Source: Eucommia ulmoides
Taxonomy: Eukaryota > Streptophyta > Magnoliopsida > Garryales > Eucommiaceae
Direction of reading: 5' to 3'
DNA: 64,000 bases
Assembly: GCA_016647705.1 (NCBI GenBank)
Contig: CM028335.1
Coordinates: forward strand, 33,866,212 to 33,930,211
Below are positions 1 to 10,873 of the stretch, one piece after another (the first letter of the stretch is position 1; each line of letters opens with the position of its first letter). The notes below the pieces were generated by a model. The model had not been told where the DNA came from, made no database searches, and worked only from the letters and a program-made list of their open reading frames with translations. Position numbers and translations under genes: made by a program.

Positions 1-637
1 ACAAAAATTAATTCAGAAAAAACCAAATCAAAATTGAAAGAAACGCACTCAATAGATCAGCGAAGAGAGAGGAAGAAAGAAAACCTGGATTCAAACCACC
101 GTTGTGTTTTGGAGGTGAGGATGCCGTCGAACCTTGAAGATGGAAAGAGTAGCGACGGGTGGCGAGGAATCGAAGCTACCTGGCCGGCGGTGAGTTTGAT
201 TGACGGGTGGAGAAGAGAGCGTTGGTGATGGCGACGACGGCGGTGGTGATCGATCGAAGAGGACCGATCGATCGATGTCGGTTGGGAGCATTGAGGATCT
301 GGCGATGGTGAGGGCTAGAGAGACGGTGAGGGCACCGCAGTGCTCCAACTGTAGCGGCGACGGCGATGGAGTGTGAGTGAGAGAGATGAGCGATAGAGAG
401 AAGCGAGAACGTGACAATGCGAGAGAGAATGATAGGGAACTGGTCTTGAAAGAACAAAGGAATCAGATGGTTGTTTGATGTGGACCATCGGATAGATCCA
501 AGGGCCTTAAATGTTTCCTGCCCAAGAGTTACTGTAACTACAGTAGAACATTTTCAAACTCACTTCTGAAGTAATTTTTTATCTAACGGCTACGAATATC
601 TAGAGACATCTGACGACTCTGAATGTAAATGAGTTGA
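1..637 (-). mobile_element. Helitron 0, 5'-terminal part (runs off the window)
   Basis: Read on the minus strand, this starts at 637 with TCAACTCATTTACATTC, preceded by A, as expected for a Helitron 5' terminus (TC start, insertion between A and T). The first ~70 bp match the 5' end of the Helitron ending at 6060 (shared words around 'ACATC', 'AACGG', 'ACGAATATC'). About 200 bp inside the end lies a purine- and GC-rich block (60-430) full of gagaga and ggcgatgg words, placed as in the neighbouring Helitron. No Rep/helicase coding is visible. The 3' end must lie left of the window. Short ORFs in the block are low-complexity Ser/Arg/Pro frames and are not called as genes. Confidence 0.6.
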
Positions 638-648
638 TTTATTATATA

Positions 649-679
649 CTAGCATATAACCCGTGCCTGAAGGCACGGG
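649..679 (-). other. Helitron 1 3' terminus: hairpin plus CTAG
   Basis: The stem CCCGTGCC/GGCACGGG is perfect with loop TTCA on the minus strand (660-679). It is followed by TTATATG and CTAG (652 down to 649), then host T at 648. This is the termination signal of rolling-circle transposition in Helitrons. A near-identical end is present at 37066-37096, with one stem mismatch there. Confidence 0.75.
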
Positions 680-1465
680 CGAAAAAAGAAAACCTAATAC
701 TTACGCAATTAAGTAGAAAAATCAACAGACCCAACATAAAAAAAAAATATTACAGAATATACTGCCAGTAACCACAATCACAAACATAAAAAAACAATAA
801 TGAATTTAAATTGTTAACACGTGTTTTCAAAGACAACAAATCCGTGCCTGAAACAAACATTACTAAAACAAATAACAATAACTTAATTACCTTATAATAT
901 CTCCACCAATGTAGAACTTTTTCACCCAATTCGTACAACAATCAACGAAATTAATGAATGCCTTTATACATTAAGATGGCATTTCACTTACCCATGGCCC
1001 TTCCCCAATATTTTCTTAACCTCTTTGGTAGTATCATTATGTAAAAAACATTCAACTCACTATTAATTTGATCTGATTAATCTTATACAAAAGGTTCAAT
1101 AACCATTCAATTAATGAGAAACAATCATCAATATACCCGAGTACAAATAAACTATACAATGGGAAACAATTTAACAAAATTTACAATTACAAATTTACAA
1201 AGCACATATGCGTCGCCAATACAGAGAATACTGGGTAAAAATTCAAAAAATAAAAAAATACACTTTGATTAAACAACATTTAAAATTATTGACTCCTATT
1301 TTCAAATCTATACAACCAATAACCAATATAACCACTAACCGATAACCAATAATCAAGTACTACAGAGTATACCTTGTAATATCTTGCACACATTGAGCCT
1401 TCCAATTTTCAAAGATAGATTTACGGATTGCTCTACTCAAGCTATGGATTCTGTAAAACACCTAA

Positions 1466-1605
1466 TGTTAAGAATAGAAACGAAAATAGAAACAGGGAAC
1501 GGGAACAGAACAGAAACAGGGAACAGGGAACAGAAACAAAAACAGGGAATAGAAACAGAAACTAAAATAGGGAACAGAACAAAAACAGGTAACAGAACCT
1601 TTGCT
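1466..1605. repeat. Degenerate GGAACAGAAACA simple repeat
   Basis: About 140 bp of imperfect tandem copies of a 6-12-bp purine-rich word (ggaacag, gaaacag, gaatag) lying inside Helitron 1. The short open frame across it, rich in Glu/Thr/Gly/Asn/Arg/Lys, simply reflects the repeat and is not evidence of a gene. Confidence 0.8.
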
Positions 1606-3399
1606 GCTCGACATCAGTCCATTTCCGTCCTAATAGTGCTTTTCCCGACGATCTTGGCAGTTGGGCACGGCGCCTGTGTATAAAAGTTGTTAGAATTCGT
1701 CGTTCTAAGCAATGGTCCACGACTAAATCAGAAAAAGAAAACTAAACAAAAAAAAATTTGCTTCTCTTTCTATTCTTTGAGACCAAAAAAAAATCTCTCG
1801 ATAGCCAACGACAAAGGACCGACATGAGCCAACATCCTCTTCTTCATAAGTGTGCTGTAAAATTCAGGAAAATAGAACAGAAAATGACTTATTTGTTCCT
1901 ACATTTTCTGTTTCTTGTTCCAAGTTTTATGGAAATAGAATCGTAAATCATGGAATAGAAACACTAAACATACGCCACTTGAAGAACCATTTTGTTCAGT
2001 TCCGAAACAGAAATGAGGTAACAATAAACATCAACCTAATCCAAAGTTCTTTAAAATTGTTATTTTTAGTTATTTCTACACCTTATCATCAAAGGGATTT
2101 TCTAATTAAAATAAACTAAAAGTCTGTTTGGTTATCCTTGAAACTGGACCACTTGATAATGAGTATCTAAATAAAGGTATTCAATTAAATCAAAAGATAA
2201 AATTAAATATCTTGAGCCGTTAACCCAAAAAACATGTGGCCCTTGTGTGGTTTTGTCACTAAATCAAAATCAAAATCAAAAACAAAATTTTCACTACCAA
2301 CATCACAGTTAAAAACAACTCAATTATACCACGAAAATAGAAAAAAATTCATGTGCCTTTTTCTCTCTCAATCGCACACAAATATACACCAATCTAACAA
2401 CAATTTTTCCACTCGCAATTCAAATACTTTGTTCACAAACGTGTATCTAAATCTTTGTAGAAGAAGCCAAATTTAGTCAAAGGGAAAGTGGAATCAAACC
2501 TGGAGGTATTTGTTTTTTATCCTTGGTTAGTGCTTCTTTTTCCAAGATTTCATTTTCTGTTTTTTCTTCTCTGCATCTAGCAACAAAAACAGAAACAAAA
2601 AACCACCAGATCAAACTCACCATGTATTATTTATTTGTACTCGAAAGACAGCGGGCTCGGAGCATCAAATCTCTCCAAAACCTCTACCTTACAGCTGAAA
2701 GTGGATAAGAGACCGTCCCACACTGCAAAACTGTCGTCTACACCTGGATGAACCTGTGATATTAACCTAACTTGAACATTTTTAATTTTTACAGCCAAAT
2801 TTTAAATTCAACAAATTCACAAAATTGTCAAATATTAAAAAAATAGTCGAATTTACTGAATTGAAGAACAACCAAATGGGTCATCTGTATGAAATGAAAT
2901 CACTATAATGAAATTAGAATCAATTCAACAAAGAAGAGAATTTTGTGCGTGATAATCAAATTGAGAAAAACTCATAAAACCCTAATCAAAAACCCAATTC
3001 AGCAGATCTAAATGCGTATAGAAAAACCATTGAAGAAGATTAAATTTCTTCATACCTCAACCAGAATCTGAAGAACACAGCCGGGACTTGATCAAATCAA
3101 ATCTGGAATTCGGATAATCGGATCCTTCGTGGATCAATTAGAGTTGAATCCAATAATCATGAACACATTTCAGTAATTTGAAAGAGAAAACAATAAAAAT
3201 AATAACAATAATCAAAGATGAAGAAGACTCACCAGCTATAAGAACACCAAACGAAGATCTAAGAAGAGATTCATTATATTTGTGTTCATCCCCTTATCCT
3301 CCTTCTTCTTCTTGATTAAACCACTTTCATGGATTAAATTAATTCAAAAAGCAAACGGAATTCCCAGCTGAGATGAGCTACGCATCTGCATATAAAAAA

Positions 3400-3750
3400 T
3401 TATAGAGAGAGAGAGGAAGGATTGGGGTGATGAGAGCAATCCGTCGTCTTCGCAAGGGAGGGAGGGAGGCCGCCATCGTGAGATCTGACCATTTCGAACC
3501 AGATCGAGAGTGATATCGATAGTGAGATCGGGAGCAGTGAGTGAAACGACGGTGAGCGGCGAGATCGACAGCCAGATTCGCCGGCGAAGGCAATGGTGAG
3601 ATTCGCCGATGGCAACGGTGAGCTGCGGATTCGATTTCGGCAACGGCTGGGGATGCGAAGGCGATGGCGGCGACGGCTAGGGACGCGAAGGGCGACAGAG
3701 ATGGCGACGGCGAGCGACTGGGATGGCGATGGCGGAAGATCGGAAAGAAC
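3400..3750. other. GC/purine-rich island inside Helitron 1
   Basis: This block is strikingly richer in G and purines than its AT-rich surroundings. It has gagagaga runs and repeated words such as 'ggcgatgg' and 'ggcgacgg'. Similar blocks occur at 60-430, 5080-5875 and 38100-38540, always in Helitron sequence. Minus-strand frames give Pro/Ser/Arg/His-rich translations with no recognisable domain. It may be a captured 5'UTR/first-exon type segment (inference). Confidence 0.5.
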
Positions 3751-5079
3751 ACCTATAAACCTGTGAACTTACAACAATGAATTAAACCCAGAATTTGCGG
3801 GGAATATTGGATTGTTGAAGCACAACTTTCTAGAATTAAACAGAAAGATTGTTACCAGAAAGGAACAAAGAAAGATTGTTACAGTACCGGTCGTAAAGCC
3901 TTTCCAATCTGGTGTTTGGATCTCTCGGTAACCAAATTGTAGAGTTTCGCAACAATGCCCGACACTCAAGGCATATAAAATAAGTAGCTTCAATCGACAT
4001 AAGGTCATTTTTGCTGCTAAGATGGGCATGGCTCTAGCAAGCAACCTACAAATTAGCGAAATTTGCAAGAGAACAAAAAAACTGAGTATCCATACCAAAA
4101 TTTATAGTAATTAAATATCTAAAATCAAATTTTGCATCAATTGCCCCACTCACCAAAATGCCCGAATCCAACTCAAGGCTCAATTATTAATATATTTCTA
4201 AAATGGATCAAATGAATACACCTACCCCACAACATAATTTCATGTCCAAATTTAAGATGTTTATTTAAGTCTACAACATGGAGTAATTTGACACCCAAAA
4301 TGGTCATGATCCAAAAGGATAGGAATAGGTTGATCCCGATAAACGCAACCAATGCTTGGGAAAAAAAATGCCGAAACCATAAATGTAATTGCCCATTTAA
4401 ACGAAATTCAATCATTAGTGACAGAACAAAGTACAGAATCAATTGAAAACAGTTGAAAGGGGAAGATCCAGATAGAAAATTTAAATCAACAATAAAATTA
4501 AATATCCATAACTGATTTACTTTAAAATTTTGGATCTAATCAGCAAATTCATCAAAGATTATGGGTAATTAATGTGGAAATAATGAAATGAGAAAAGGAG
4601 AGTGTATTTACATTCTCAAATTTATGTTTCTATAACAAAAACAAATTAGAACAGAAAAAGAAATCTGGGGAAAAAAAAATTTATTTTGTTCGTAGATTTC
4701 TCTGTGTGGTTCAAGAAAATTGAGAAGAATCTTATAGGGAAAAAATTTCCTTACGTTCCCAGAAACTTGAGAACAAAAATAACAAAACAGAAAGTTGAGA
4801 ACAAAAATATCAGAGTCAAAAGAAACTAAGTAGTACAAATTCAGATCCCTCGCTTTCTAAATTCTACAGTAACTCAGACCTAAATCGACAGAGGGTTTGC
4901 AAGTCTCTAGCTTTTAAAAATCAAATCCAGTTATAGAATTCTGCAACTTACAGTACTTGATATAATTGCAATAAGAGCATATAAATACACAATAGATGCG
5001 TATGACTATGTATAATAGATCAAAAAAAGGGAGAGGAGTGAAGAGTTCATATATGTACATGTAGAGAGAGAGAGAACCT

Positions 5080-5875
5080 TGTCTTCGCAATCAGATTGCT
5101 CTCGATTTCTCTACTGGTGCATGAAGGCACAACACTTGCAACAGAGGAAACCCAATTTAATAAAATCAGTAAAAGAATATTCAAATTTTATAAAATATAC
5201 ATACATTCAATTGCCTAATTGAACAACATTAGTACCTGAAATTAGACTCCATAAACCCAATTCCATATTAGGGTTCAAGCTAAGAAATTCCATCACTGCA
5301 ATCTAGAGCATGAGAATTTGCTGAAACTGAAGTTACCTATTCGAGCATTAACAAAAATACATTAGGGGAGAGAATTGATCTCGTTCAATAAACACTAAAC
5401 GAATGCCATTGAAGGGTTGTTGGTTCAGCTTCTGATAGAGCGAGAGAGAGATAGACAGATGCGATTGAGAGAGAGAGTCGTGCATCGATTGAGAGAGCGA
5501 GGGAGCAAAGAGTACCTGGGCGCCGTGATGGCGATGAATGGCGACGATGGTTGCTTCAGGTCCGACATCAGGCAGTGGAGTACTGAGCTTAGGCGACTTC
5601 TGATCCATCACCACCGGCTTTGAAGTCACCGATCTGGGAGATCGATCGACGGATACGCGAGGGTTCGGAAAAGTCTCTGGCGAATTGGCATCGGATTTCA
5701 CCACTCCTCTGCTCAGTTTACTAACCCTAGGTGTCGCGGTGGCGATGGCCATGATGGCGATGACAGTGGCGGTGGCGACGTCGGAGGTGGTAGAGAGAGA
5801 GAGGAAGAGGGCTGGGGAAGAGAGTGAGTCTCGGAGGAAGAGGGCTGGGGAAGAGAGCGAGTCTTCATGAAGTAA
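5080..5875. other. GC/purine-rich island near the 5' end of Helitron 1
   Basis: It holds gagagag tracts, ggcgatgg words and a short tandem duplication of about 30 bp around 5800-5865 (gaggaagagggctggggaag repeated). It lies about 190 bp inside the 5' terminus, the same position as the block in Helitron 0. Open frames on both strands (for example minus 5348-5752) match no family I recognise and are probably compositional. Confidence 0.5.
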
Positions 5876-6374
5876 ATGCAGAATACTGTTGATGATTGTT
5901 CATGATGGTAAGTGTTAAAAAATAAAGTTGATGGTAAGTGTTGGATGTTGTATATTATATTATAGATATATATTGTATATAGATGTTGTATATATCAAAA
6001 GACATCCAACGGTTACGAATATCCAGAGACATCCAACGGCCCTGGATGTAAATGAGCTGATTTATTATATATATATGTATGCGTATGCATAGGATTGACA
6101 CGTGGTAATAAAAAAAATAAAAATAAAAAGAGAAGAGGCAATCATATAAATGTGTGTATGTGTGTGAAAAGCAAAGTGTAAGAGTCTTTAGAATTAGTTT
6201 CTGTTGCTACGAAAAAATATATATCTTGAATAATTTTTTAGCGAGAAAAATATTTCGATTCGGATTTCGTCTTCAAATTTCTGGTAGAATTTCTAACTCT
6301 TTCAAAACATATATTTAGTCTATCTATTGTGCGATTTATATTATTATTGTTTTTGAATTATAATTATTAATTTC

Positions 6375-8439
6375 TGTTAGCCTAGTGGAATACCCAAGAG
6401 GGGGGTGAATTGGGTAATTAAAAATACTTTAATAAATCAAATAATGAATTTTAATTCTAAATTAATTATTATCTTTATATCACAGCGGAATTATGAAATC
6501 AACTAGGTGCACACCAAACAATAAAAACAAATAAATTAAAGACTGCAACATACCAGAAATTTATACTGGTTCATCAAGTTACTCTTGGCTAATCCAATCC
6601 TCCGAGCCCCACAGAGAGTCACACCCACTAATACTCAAGATCTCTTTAAAGGTAGGAACCAAACCCTCACAATGATTCTTTTACAGGCTCAAAATCAACC
6701 TTTACAAAATCCTTTTCATAGGCTAAGGAAGAACCTCTACTTTTTACAAGTGCAAGAATAACCTGATTCTTTTTAACACAAAGGCAAAAGAATCGAAACC
6801 TCACCAACACTCCAAATATCATTTTACCTGGTAAGGATTGAACCATTACAAAATTCACACAAATTAATTCCATTTAGAAAGAATTACTACCCCAATCTCT
6901 TTACAGGAAGAGACTGAAACTAGCTACTCTTTAATTAAATACACCCAACAGTATTTAATCCGTCACTCAACTTACCAATAAAAATTAACATGTGATTTTT
7001 CTCACTCGGAGCTTCTACCACCCCAGATAAATTAAAACTCAATTAATATCCCAAAACTAGTGATAGAAAATGTGAGATAGTCAAAATCTAATTTTTAACA
7101 AAAGTTGGGTAGCATGTAATTTAGCACGTAATCAAATTCAAGAAATTGTTTATAAAATATTTTCTTTAATAAAAATCAAAAATAATTTCTAAAGATCAAT
7201 TTCCAAAAATTAAACAAGTAATACAATATAGAAAGTAATTGGAAAGATCCCACCGGGAATCCACCAAAAAAATAATTAGAGCGTAGTTACTTCAAATCCG
7301 GTAGCAGAAATGATTAACAACCAATGATTATCAAGATTATCTCTTAGAATAGCTCTCACAAAAAAACTCAGTATGATATCTCTTAGAAAAGCTCAATATG
7401 ATCTCTTGATCTCTTAATCTATCTCTTGATGATATGAAAGAAATGCAAGTCTATATATATGGGATATAAATCAGCTCTCTAATGGCTGGTTCTCATATGT
7501 CATAATACTTAATATCTCTCTTAGACCCCTTATATCATTATGACTTCATTTTGGTTCAATTCACTTAATTATAGCTTTTAAATCTCTCAATTAAGTCTCC
7601 CAAATATTTCTCAATCTCAATTAAATATAATAGAAACAATTATATGTACCAAATTGAGAAATATTAAAACTTAATGAATCAAATTAATAGGAATTAAATA
7701 ATAGATGTAGCATATCTTAAATATCATAAAATCCCTAAAAGCTCTCACAAATCTTAACAAAAAACAGCTACTTTTAGATATGAATTCAGAATCCTCAATA
7801 TCCTGAAATTGCATCATCAATCGACCGACCAGTCTACCGCTCGATTTAGGATGTAGCCAAGCCAAGAATTTGTGCCTATCAGTCAACCTATCTGTCGACT
7901 TAGAGATTCAGAGAGTTTCATTTCTCTTCACCGATCGATCTACCTATCGACTTAGAGATACAGAGAGTTTGCCTTATACGCTTCGGTCGAGTTATCAGTC
8001 GACTTAAAGATACTAGATCTCTTTTCTAAACTCTTTTTTAACACATTCTCATTTACGTTTTCGCCCCTTTAACCATTTTTTTTTCTTAATAAGCTCCACT
8101 AAATACTTAAATTCAATTTTAATCCATTATAAATATTATTATTTTTTTCAATTACACATAGGAGCAAATAATTTAGTTAATTAGGATACTATTAAAAACA
8201 CACATATTTATAAAAATCATTTTGTGTTGTGTGTGATCCTAATTCGGATATTAAGAGTTGAAATTTAAACCTGAGTTGTTTTCCCTAGGTTCTTCAAATT
8301 CTTCAACCTCTTAATCCTTTATCATCTTTATCATCAAATCTTCATCATATAGAACTAATAAACTGAAACACTTAAACAAATCATTAGTCCCACAAAAAAC
8401 ATCAACGTTTAATTGTCCATCAAAATCTCAAGATCAACA
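6375..8439 (-). mobile_element. Copia solo LTR with 5-bp target duplication ATTTC
   Basis: This 2,065-bp sequence begins TGTTAGCC and ends TCAACA, and is flanked on both sides by ATTTC (6370-6374 and 8440-8444). It matches the LTRs of the Copia element at 23544-29967, including the opening gaatacccaagag/ggggtgaattgggta words and the 'atcaacgtttaattgtc' end. A single LTR with an intact target duplication shows LTR-LTR recombination removed the body. Orientation follows that element. On the minus strand a TATA box (ATATATATAG, 7451-7460) lies about 350 bp downstream of a repeated GTCGAC-type motif block (7810-8010). Confidence 0.85.
7810..8010 (-). repeat. GTCGAC-type palindromic motif array in Copia U3
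   Basis: Three to four imperfect units of about 60 bp carry 'tgtcgacttagag', 'ctatcgacttagagata', 'cagtcgacttaaagata' and 'atcaatcgaccgaccagt'. All are built on a self-complementary GTCGAC/TCGA core and separated by 'cagagagttt'. It lies upstream of the TATA box in the LTR's own direction (minus). Confidence 0.65.
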
Positions 8440-8819
8440 ATTTCCATGAAATAATTATAATTATGTGAAAACTATGTGTGATACATGCCTATGTATTTAT
8501 TTTTTGATAGATACACGTATTAGAGTGGTTAAAATTCTACTAAGCGTTGGCTCACAATCCCACAGTTGTTATTGCAAGGTCGATGAAAATGGTGTTGTGC
8601 ATGGAATTTTATTTGAATTTCTATTTAATTTATAATAATTGCATTTATTATTTACTGTTGTAAAATTAACTCGATAAATCAATAAATTGAGTATAGTTAT
8701 CACCGTAGTTGTAAAATTTCACTGATTTTTATGAAATGAAATACTCATTATTCGATTTCGGTATTAATTCTCCAAAAGGAGAAATCACGTGGTGGCCTTG
8801 GAAAACCGGGTCGTTACAT

Positions 8820-9203
8820 TGGTTCTCTTGGCGAATCGATCTAAGTAGCTTGGTATGAGCTTTGAGACACGATGTTTTGTCGCCAATTGTGCATTGGATG
8901 ACCTTATTTGAGTAGTCTAGTTTAACTTGACGAACTGATTTCAGTGGCTCGATAAATGAATGAATTGAGCTAGGAAATTTGGTTTGATTCTAATGAACAT
9001 ATCCAGGTAACTAGGTCTACGAATGGACTGAGCCAGGCAATTCAGTTTGAGTTTGACGAACTAATCTAGGCAGTTCAGTTTGCAAATGAACTGAGTTGTT
9101 GCAAATAGTTCAATGTCTTTGCAAGTCAATCTGAGCTTGGTATAAGCTTCGAGATTTAGTGGTTTGCCATTAAGTGTTTATTGACTAGATTAATCAAGGT
9201 AGT
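8820..9203. repeat. Left part of the minisatellite array (family X internal region)
   Basis: Directly after the X LTR end comes DNA with 'ctaggcagttcagtttg' words and a longer imperfect repeat ('gcttggtatgagcttt', 8849; 'gcttggtataagcttc', 9136). The same motif continues beyond element A at 14156, so the array was one block before A inserted. Confidence 0.65.
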
Positions 9204-9424
9204 TGATAGGTGTAATCGACCTATATATTTCCAAACCAATTTTGTAAAGTTTTAGAATATTTTTTTAGCGTTTTTATTATGTTGTAATTAGTTTTTATTC
9301 TTTTTGTATAAATCAGGTGTGTGAGGTGAAAAAGTATGAAAACGGAGCATAAACGATCGGATCGAACCAAGAACGGTCGAAGAACGGTGGAAAAATGAGC
9401 AAGGAGGCAATATTTTGAAAAGAA

Positions 9425-9620
9425 TCTCACCGCCGTGGCATCAGACCTCTGTCGCGGCAGTGAAAATGTAGATTGCACCTATTCTTGCTGAAAGTCCACC
9501 ATCGCAGCGGTGAGATCCACCACCGCGACAGTGAAAATGCAACATGGTTACCAAGTCTACCACTATCTCCACCGCTGCGGCGATCAGTTGATCGACATAC
9601 TCTACCACTGCGGCAGTGAC
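9425..9620 (+). repeat. CCGC(N)GCGG palindromic motif array in U3 of element A
   Basis: Five to six degenerate copies of a self-complementary word of the form CACCGCxGCGGTG ('accgccgtgg', 'ccaccaccgcgacagtg', 'ccaccgctgcggcg', 'accactgcggcagtg') are separated by 15-45 bp, several preceding 'aaaatg'. The block ends about 40 bp before the TATA box. LTR2 has the matching block at 12945-13140, with exact CCGCGG cores. Confidence 0.75.
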
Positions 9621-9657
9621 CTCTGTACAAATTTAGATATTTTTTTTAGTATTTTGC

Positions 9658-9668
9658 CTATTTAAACC
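9658..9668 (+). promoter_or_regulatory. TATA box of element A 5' LTR
   Basis: CTATTTAAACC sits between the palindromic array and a pyrimidine-rich stretch (atctcctctcattttctc) typical of a plant transcription start. The same box is in LTR2 at 13161-13171. Confidence 0.55.
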
Positions 9669-10131
9669 CATCTCCTCTCATTTTCTCTTGCTCTCTCTGG
9701 CCATTAGATCCCTTAGGGGCTTAGTTTAGAATAAAGAGAGAGTATAGGGACTGCTCAAACAAATCCGAAGGAGAAGATTACCGCACGGAGAAGGAGAAGC
9801 GATTGGTGGACGGTTTTAGGGGCTAATCTTCGGACTATGGCTAAGTTCATCCGTTTTTCCTTTTATTTCTTAACTTCTATATTTGTTTGAGCATGTTTAG
9901 CTCGATTTCAATGTATAAACGGTTATGACCATGAGTTAAACGTGGATTATATATGGGATTAATATTATTTATAAAAACGTAGTTTCGTTTGAGTTATGTT
10001 TCTTTAATGATTGTTCTTCGCTATTTTGATTGTGTTTGCCGTATTGTTTGTTTATTATGCTTAGATAGATATATCTAGAATTCGGGGTTTGACACTTGGA
10101 AGAGGTAACCCCGGATTCGGACTACGGTAAA

Positions 10132-10527
10132 CAACGCAATGATCCAATAACCCGGGAGGGAATTAGATTGTGGGCAATCAATGACGTTAGGGAAAGACTT
10201 ACGCGACCTAGGGTCATTAAGATGTTAAGGGGGACTTCTTCATTAACATGAAATCGCGTATTCCCTCATCTTACACTCGGGAGAGGTGGCGGGAGAGTTT
10301 ACGAACTGAGATTGTCGATAGGGTAAACACAACGCAACGATCCAATAACCCGGGAAGAAGTTGGACTGTGTGTAATCAATGATGTTGGGGCGAGACTCAC
10401 GTGACCTAGGGTCGTTAAGACATTGAGGATGACTTCTTCGTTGACGTGAAGTCGCGTATTCCCTCATCTTACACTCAGGAGAGGTGGTGGGGGAGTTTGC
10501 GAACTGAAATTGTCGAATAGGTCGAAC
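10132..10527 (+). repeat. 198-bp tandem duplication in element A 5' LTR
   Basis: The words 'caacgca..gatccaataac' and 'cgcgtattccctcatcttac' each occur twice, 198 bp apart (10132/10330 and about 10255/10453). LTR2 has a single copy, so the duplication is specific to this LTR and arose after insertion or in the last replication. Confidence 0.8.
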
Positions 10528-10856
10528 ACCATTATTGTAAACTAAACAAAATCAAACGCGTTTAAGTAAATAAAGTTAATCCCTAGATAATCCATCCTCT
10601 AACTAGCTCGTATTAGTATAATTAGTATAGATTAAATTAGGTTACATTAGTATTAGTATTAATTAATTAAAATCATTATTTTTCGCCTAGATAAAGTTAG
10701 GTCATGATAAACACGGTACTCGATAATAACGACAACCAATCCCTGTGGATACGATACCCGATCTTAAAAGATCACATTATATTAAAACTTTGACCTCGTA
10801 CACTTGCGAGTAATCAATACGCGAGCGTGTAACAAATGCTCATCGTACAAATTTTT

Positions 10857-10873
10857 TGGCGCCGTTGCTGGGG
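10857..10873 (+). other. Primer-binding site, tRNA-Asp type
   Basis: TGGCGCCGTTGCTGGGG starts 8 nt after the LTR end. It is complementary to the 3' end of plant tRNA-Asp (CCCCGGCAACGGCGCCA) at 16 of 17 positions. This primer is characteristic of Athila/Tat-type Gypsy elements. Confidence 0.8.

Larger units (their letters stand above)
649..6060 (-). mobile_element. Helitron 1, non-autonomous, both ends visible
   Basis: On the minus strand the element begins at 6060 with TCAGCTCATTTACATCC preceded by A. It ends at 649 with CTAG followed by T, with a perfect 8-bp hairpin (CCCGTGCC, 4-nt loop, GGCACGGG; 660-679) 11 nt before the end. TC start, 3' hairpin, CTAG end and A/T insertion site are the Helitron hallmarks. 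Length is 5,412 bp. I see no Rep or helicase motifs in any frame, so it is non-autonomous. Inside are an AT-rich body, a GGAACAG-type simple repeat (1470-1600), and two GC/purine-rich islands (about 3400-3750 and 5080-5875). Whether the islands are captured gene 5' regions cannot be decided by reading alone. Confidence 0.7.
6061..8818 (+). repeat. Family X LTR, distal part (interrupted by a Copia solo LTR)
   Basis: The part right of Helitron 1 (6061-6374) resumes at 8445 and ends at 8818 in CGGGTCGTTACA. That is a typical LTR end, nearly the inverse of the TGTAATACCCCG start seen for the related copy at 36790. The two copies share 'atatatatgtat', a gcat-rich stretch and 'gacacgt' (6068-6105 against 36970-37000). 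A TATA-like ATATAAATG lies near 6143. The 5' part is missing because the Helitrons occupy it. The lineage is not determined; no clear primer-binding site follows 8818. Confidence 0.5.
9204..10849 (+). repeat. Element A 5' LTR
   Basis: This is 1,646 bp from TGATAGG to CGTACA. It has a palindromic-motif block (9425-9620), a TATA box CTATTTAAAC (9658-9668), and a 198-bp tandem duplication (words at 10132 and 10330) that LTR2 lacks. The duplication explains most of the 210-bp length difference between the two LTRs. Confidence 0.85.

Noticed and set aside
91-457. Overlapping minus-strand frames of 93-108 codons
   Set aside because: Ser/Pro/His/Arg-rich translations of a purine-rich Helitron block in two frames at once; compositional, no domain.
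3344-3752. Minus-strand frames up to 124 codons
   Set aside because: Three overlapping frames open together in a GC/purine-rich block, which indicates low stop density and not coding.
5348-5752. 134-codon minus-strand frame in Helitron 1
   Set aside because: No recognised domain, overlaps open frames on the plus strand, lies in a low-complexity island; could be a captured exon but cannot be supported.
10243-10467. 74-codon minus-strand frame in an LTR
   Set aside because: Lies across the 198-bp LTR duplication; its repeated 'MREYA' ends reflect the DNA repeat.
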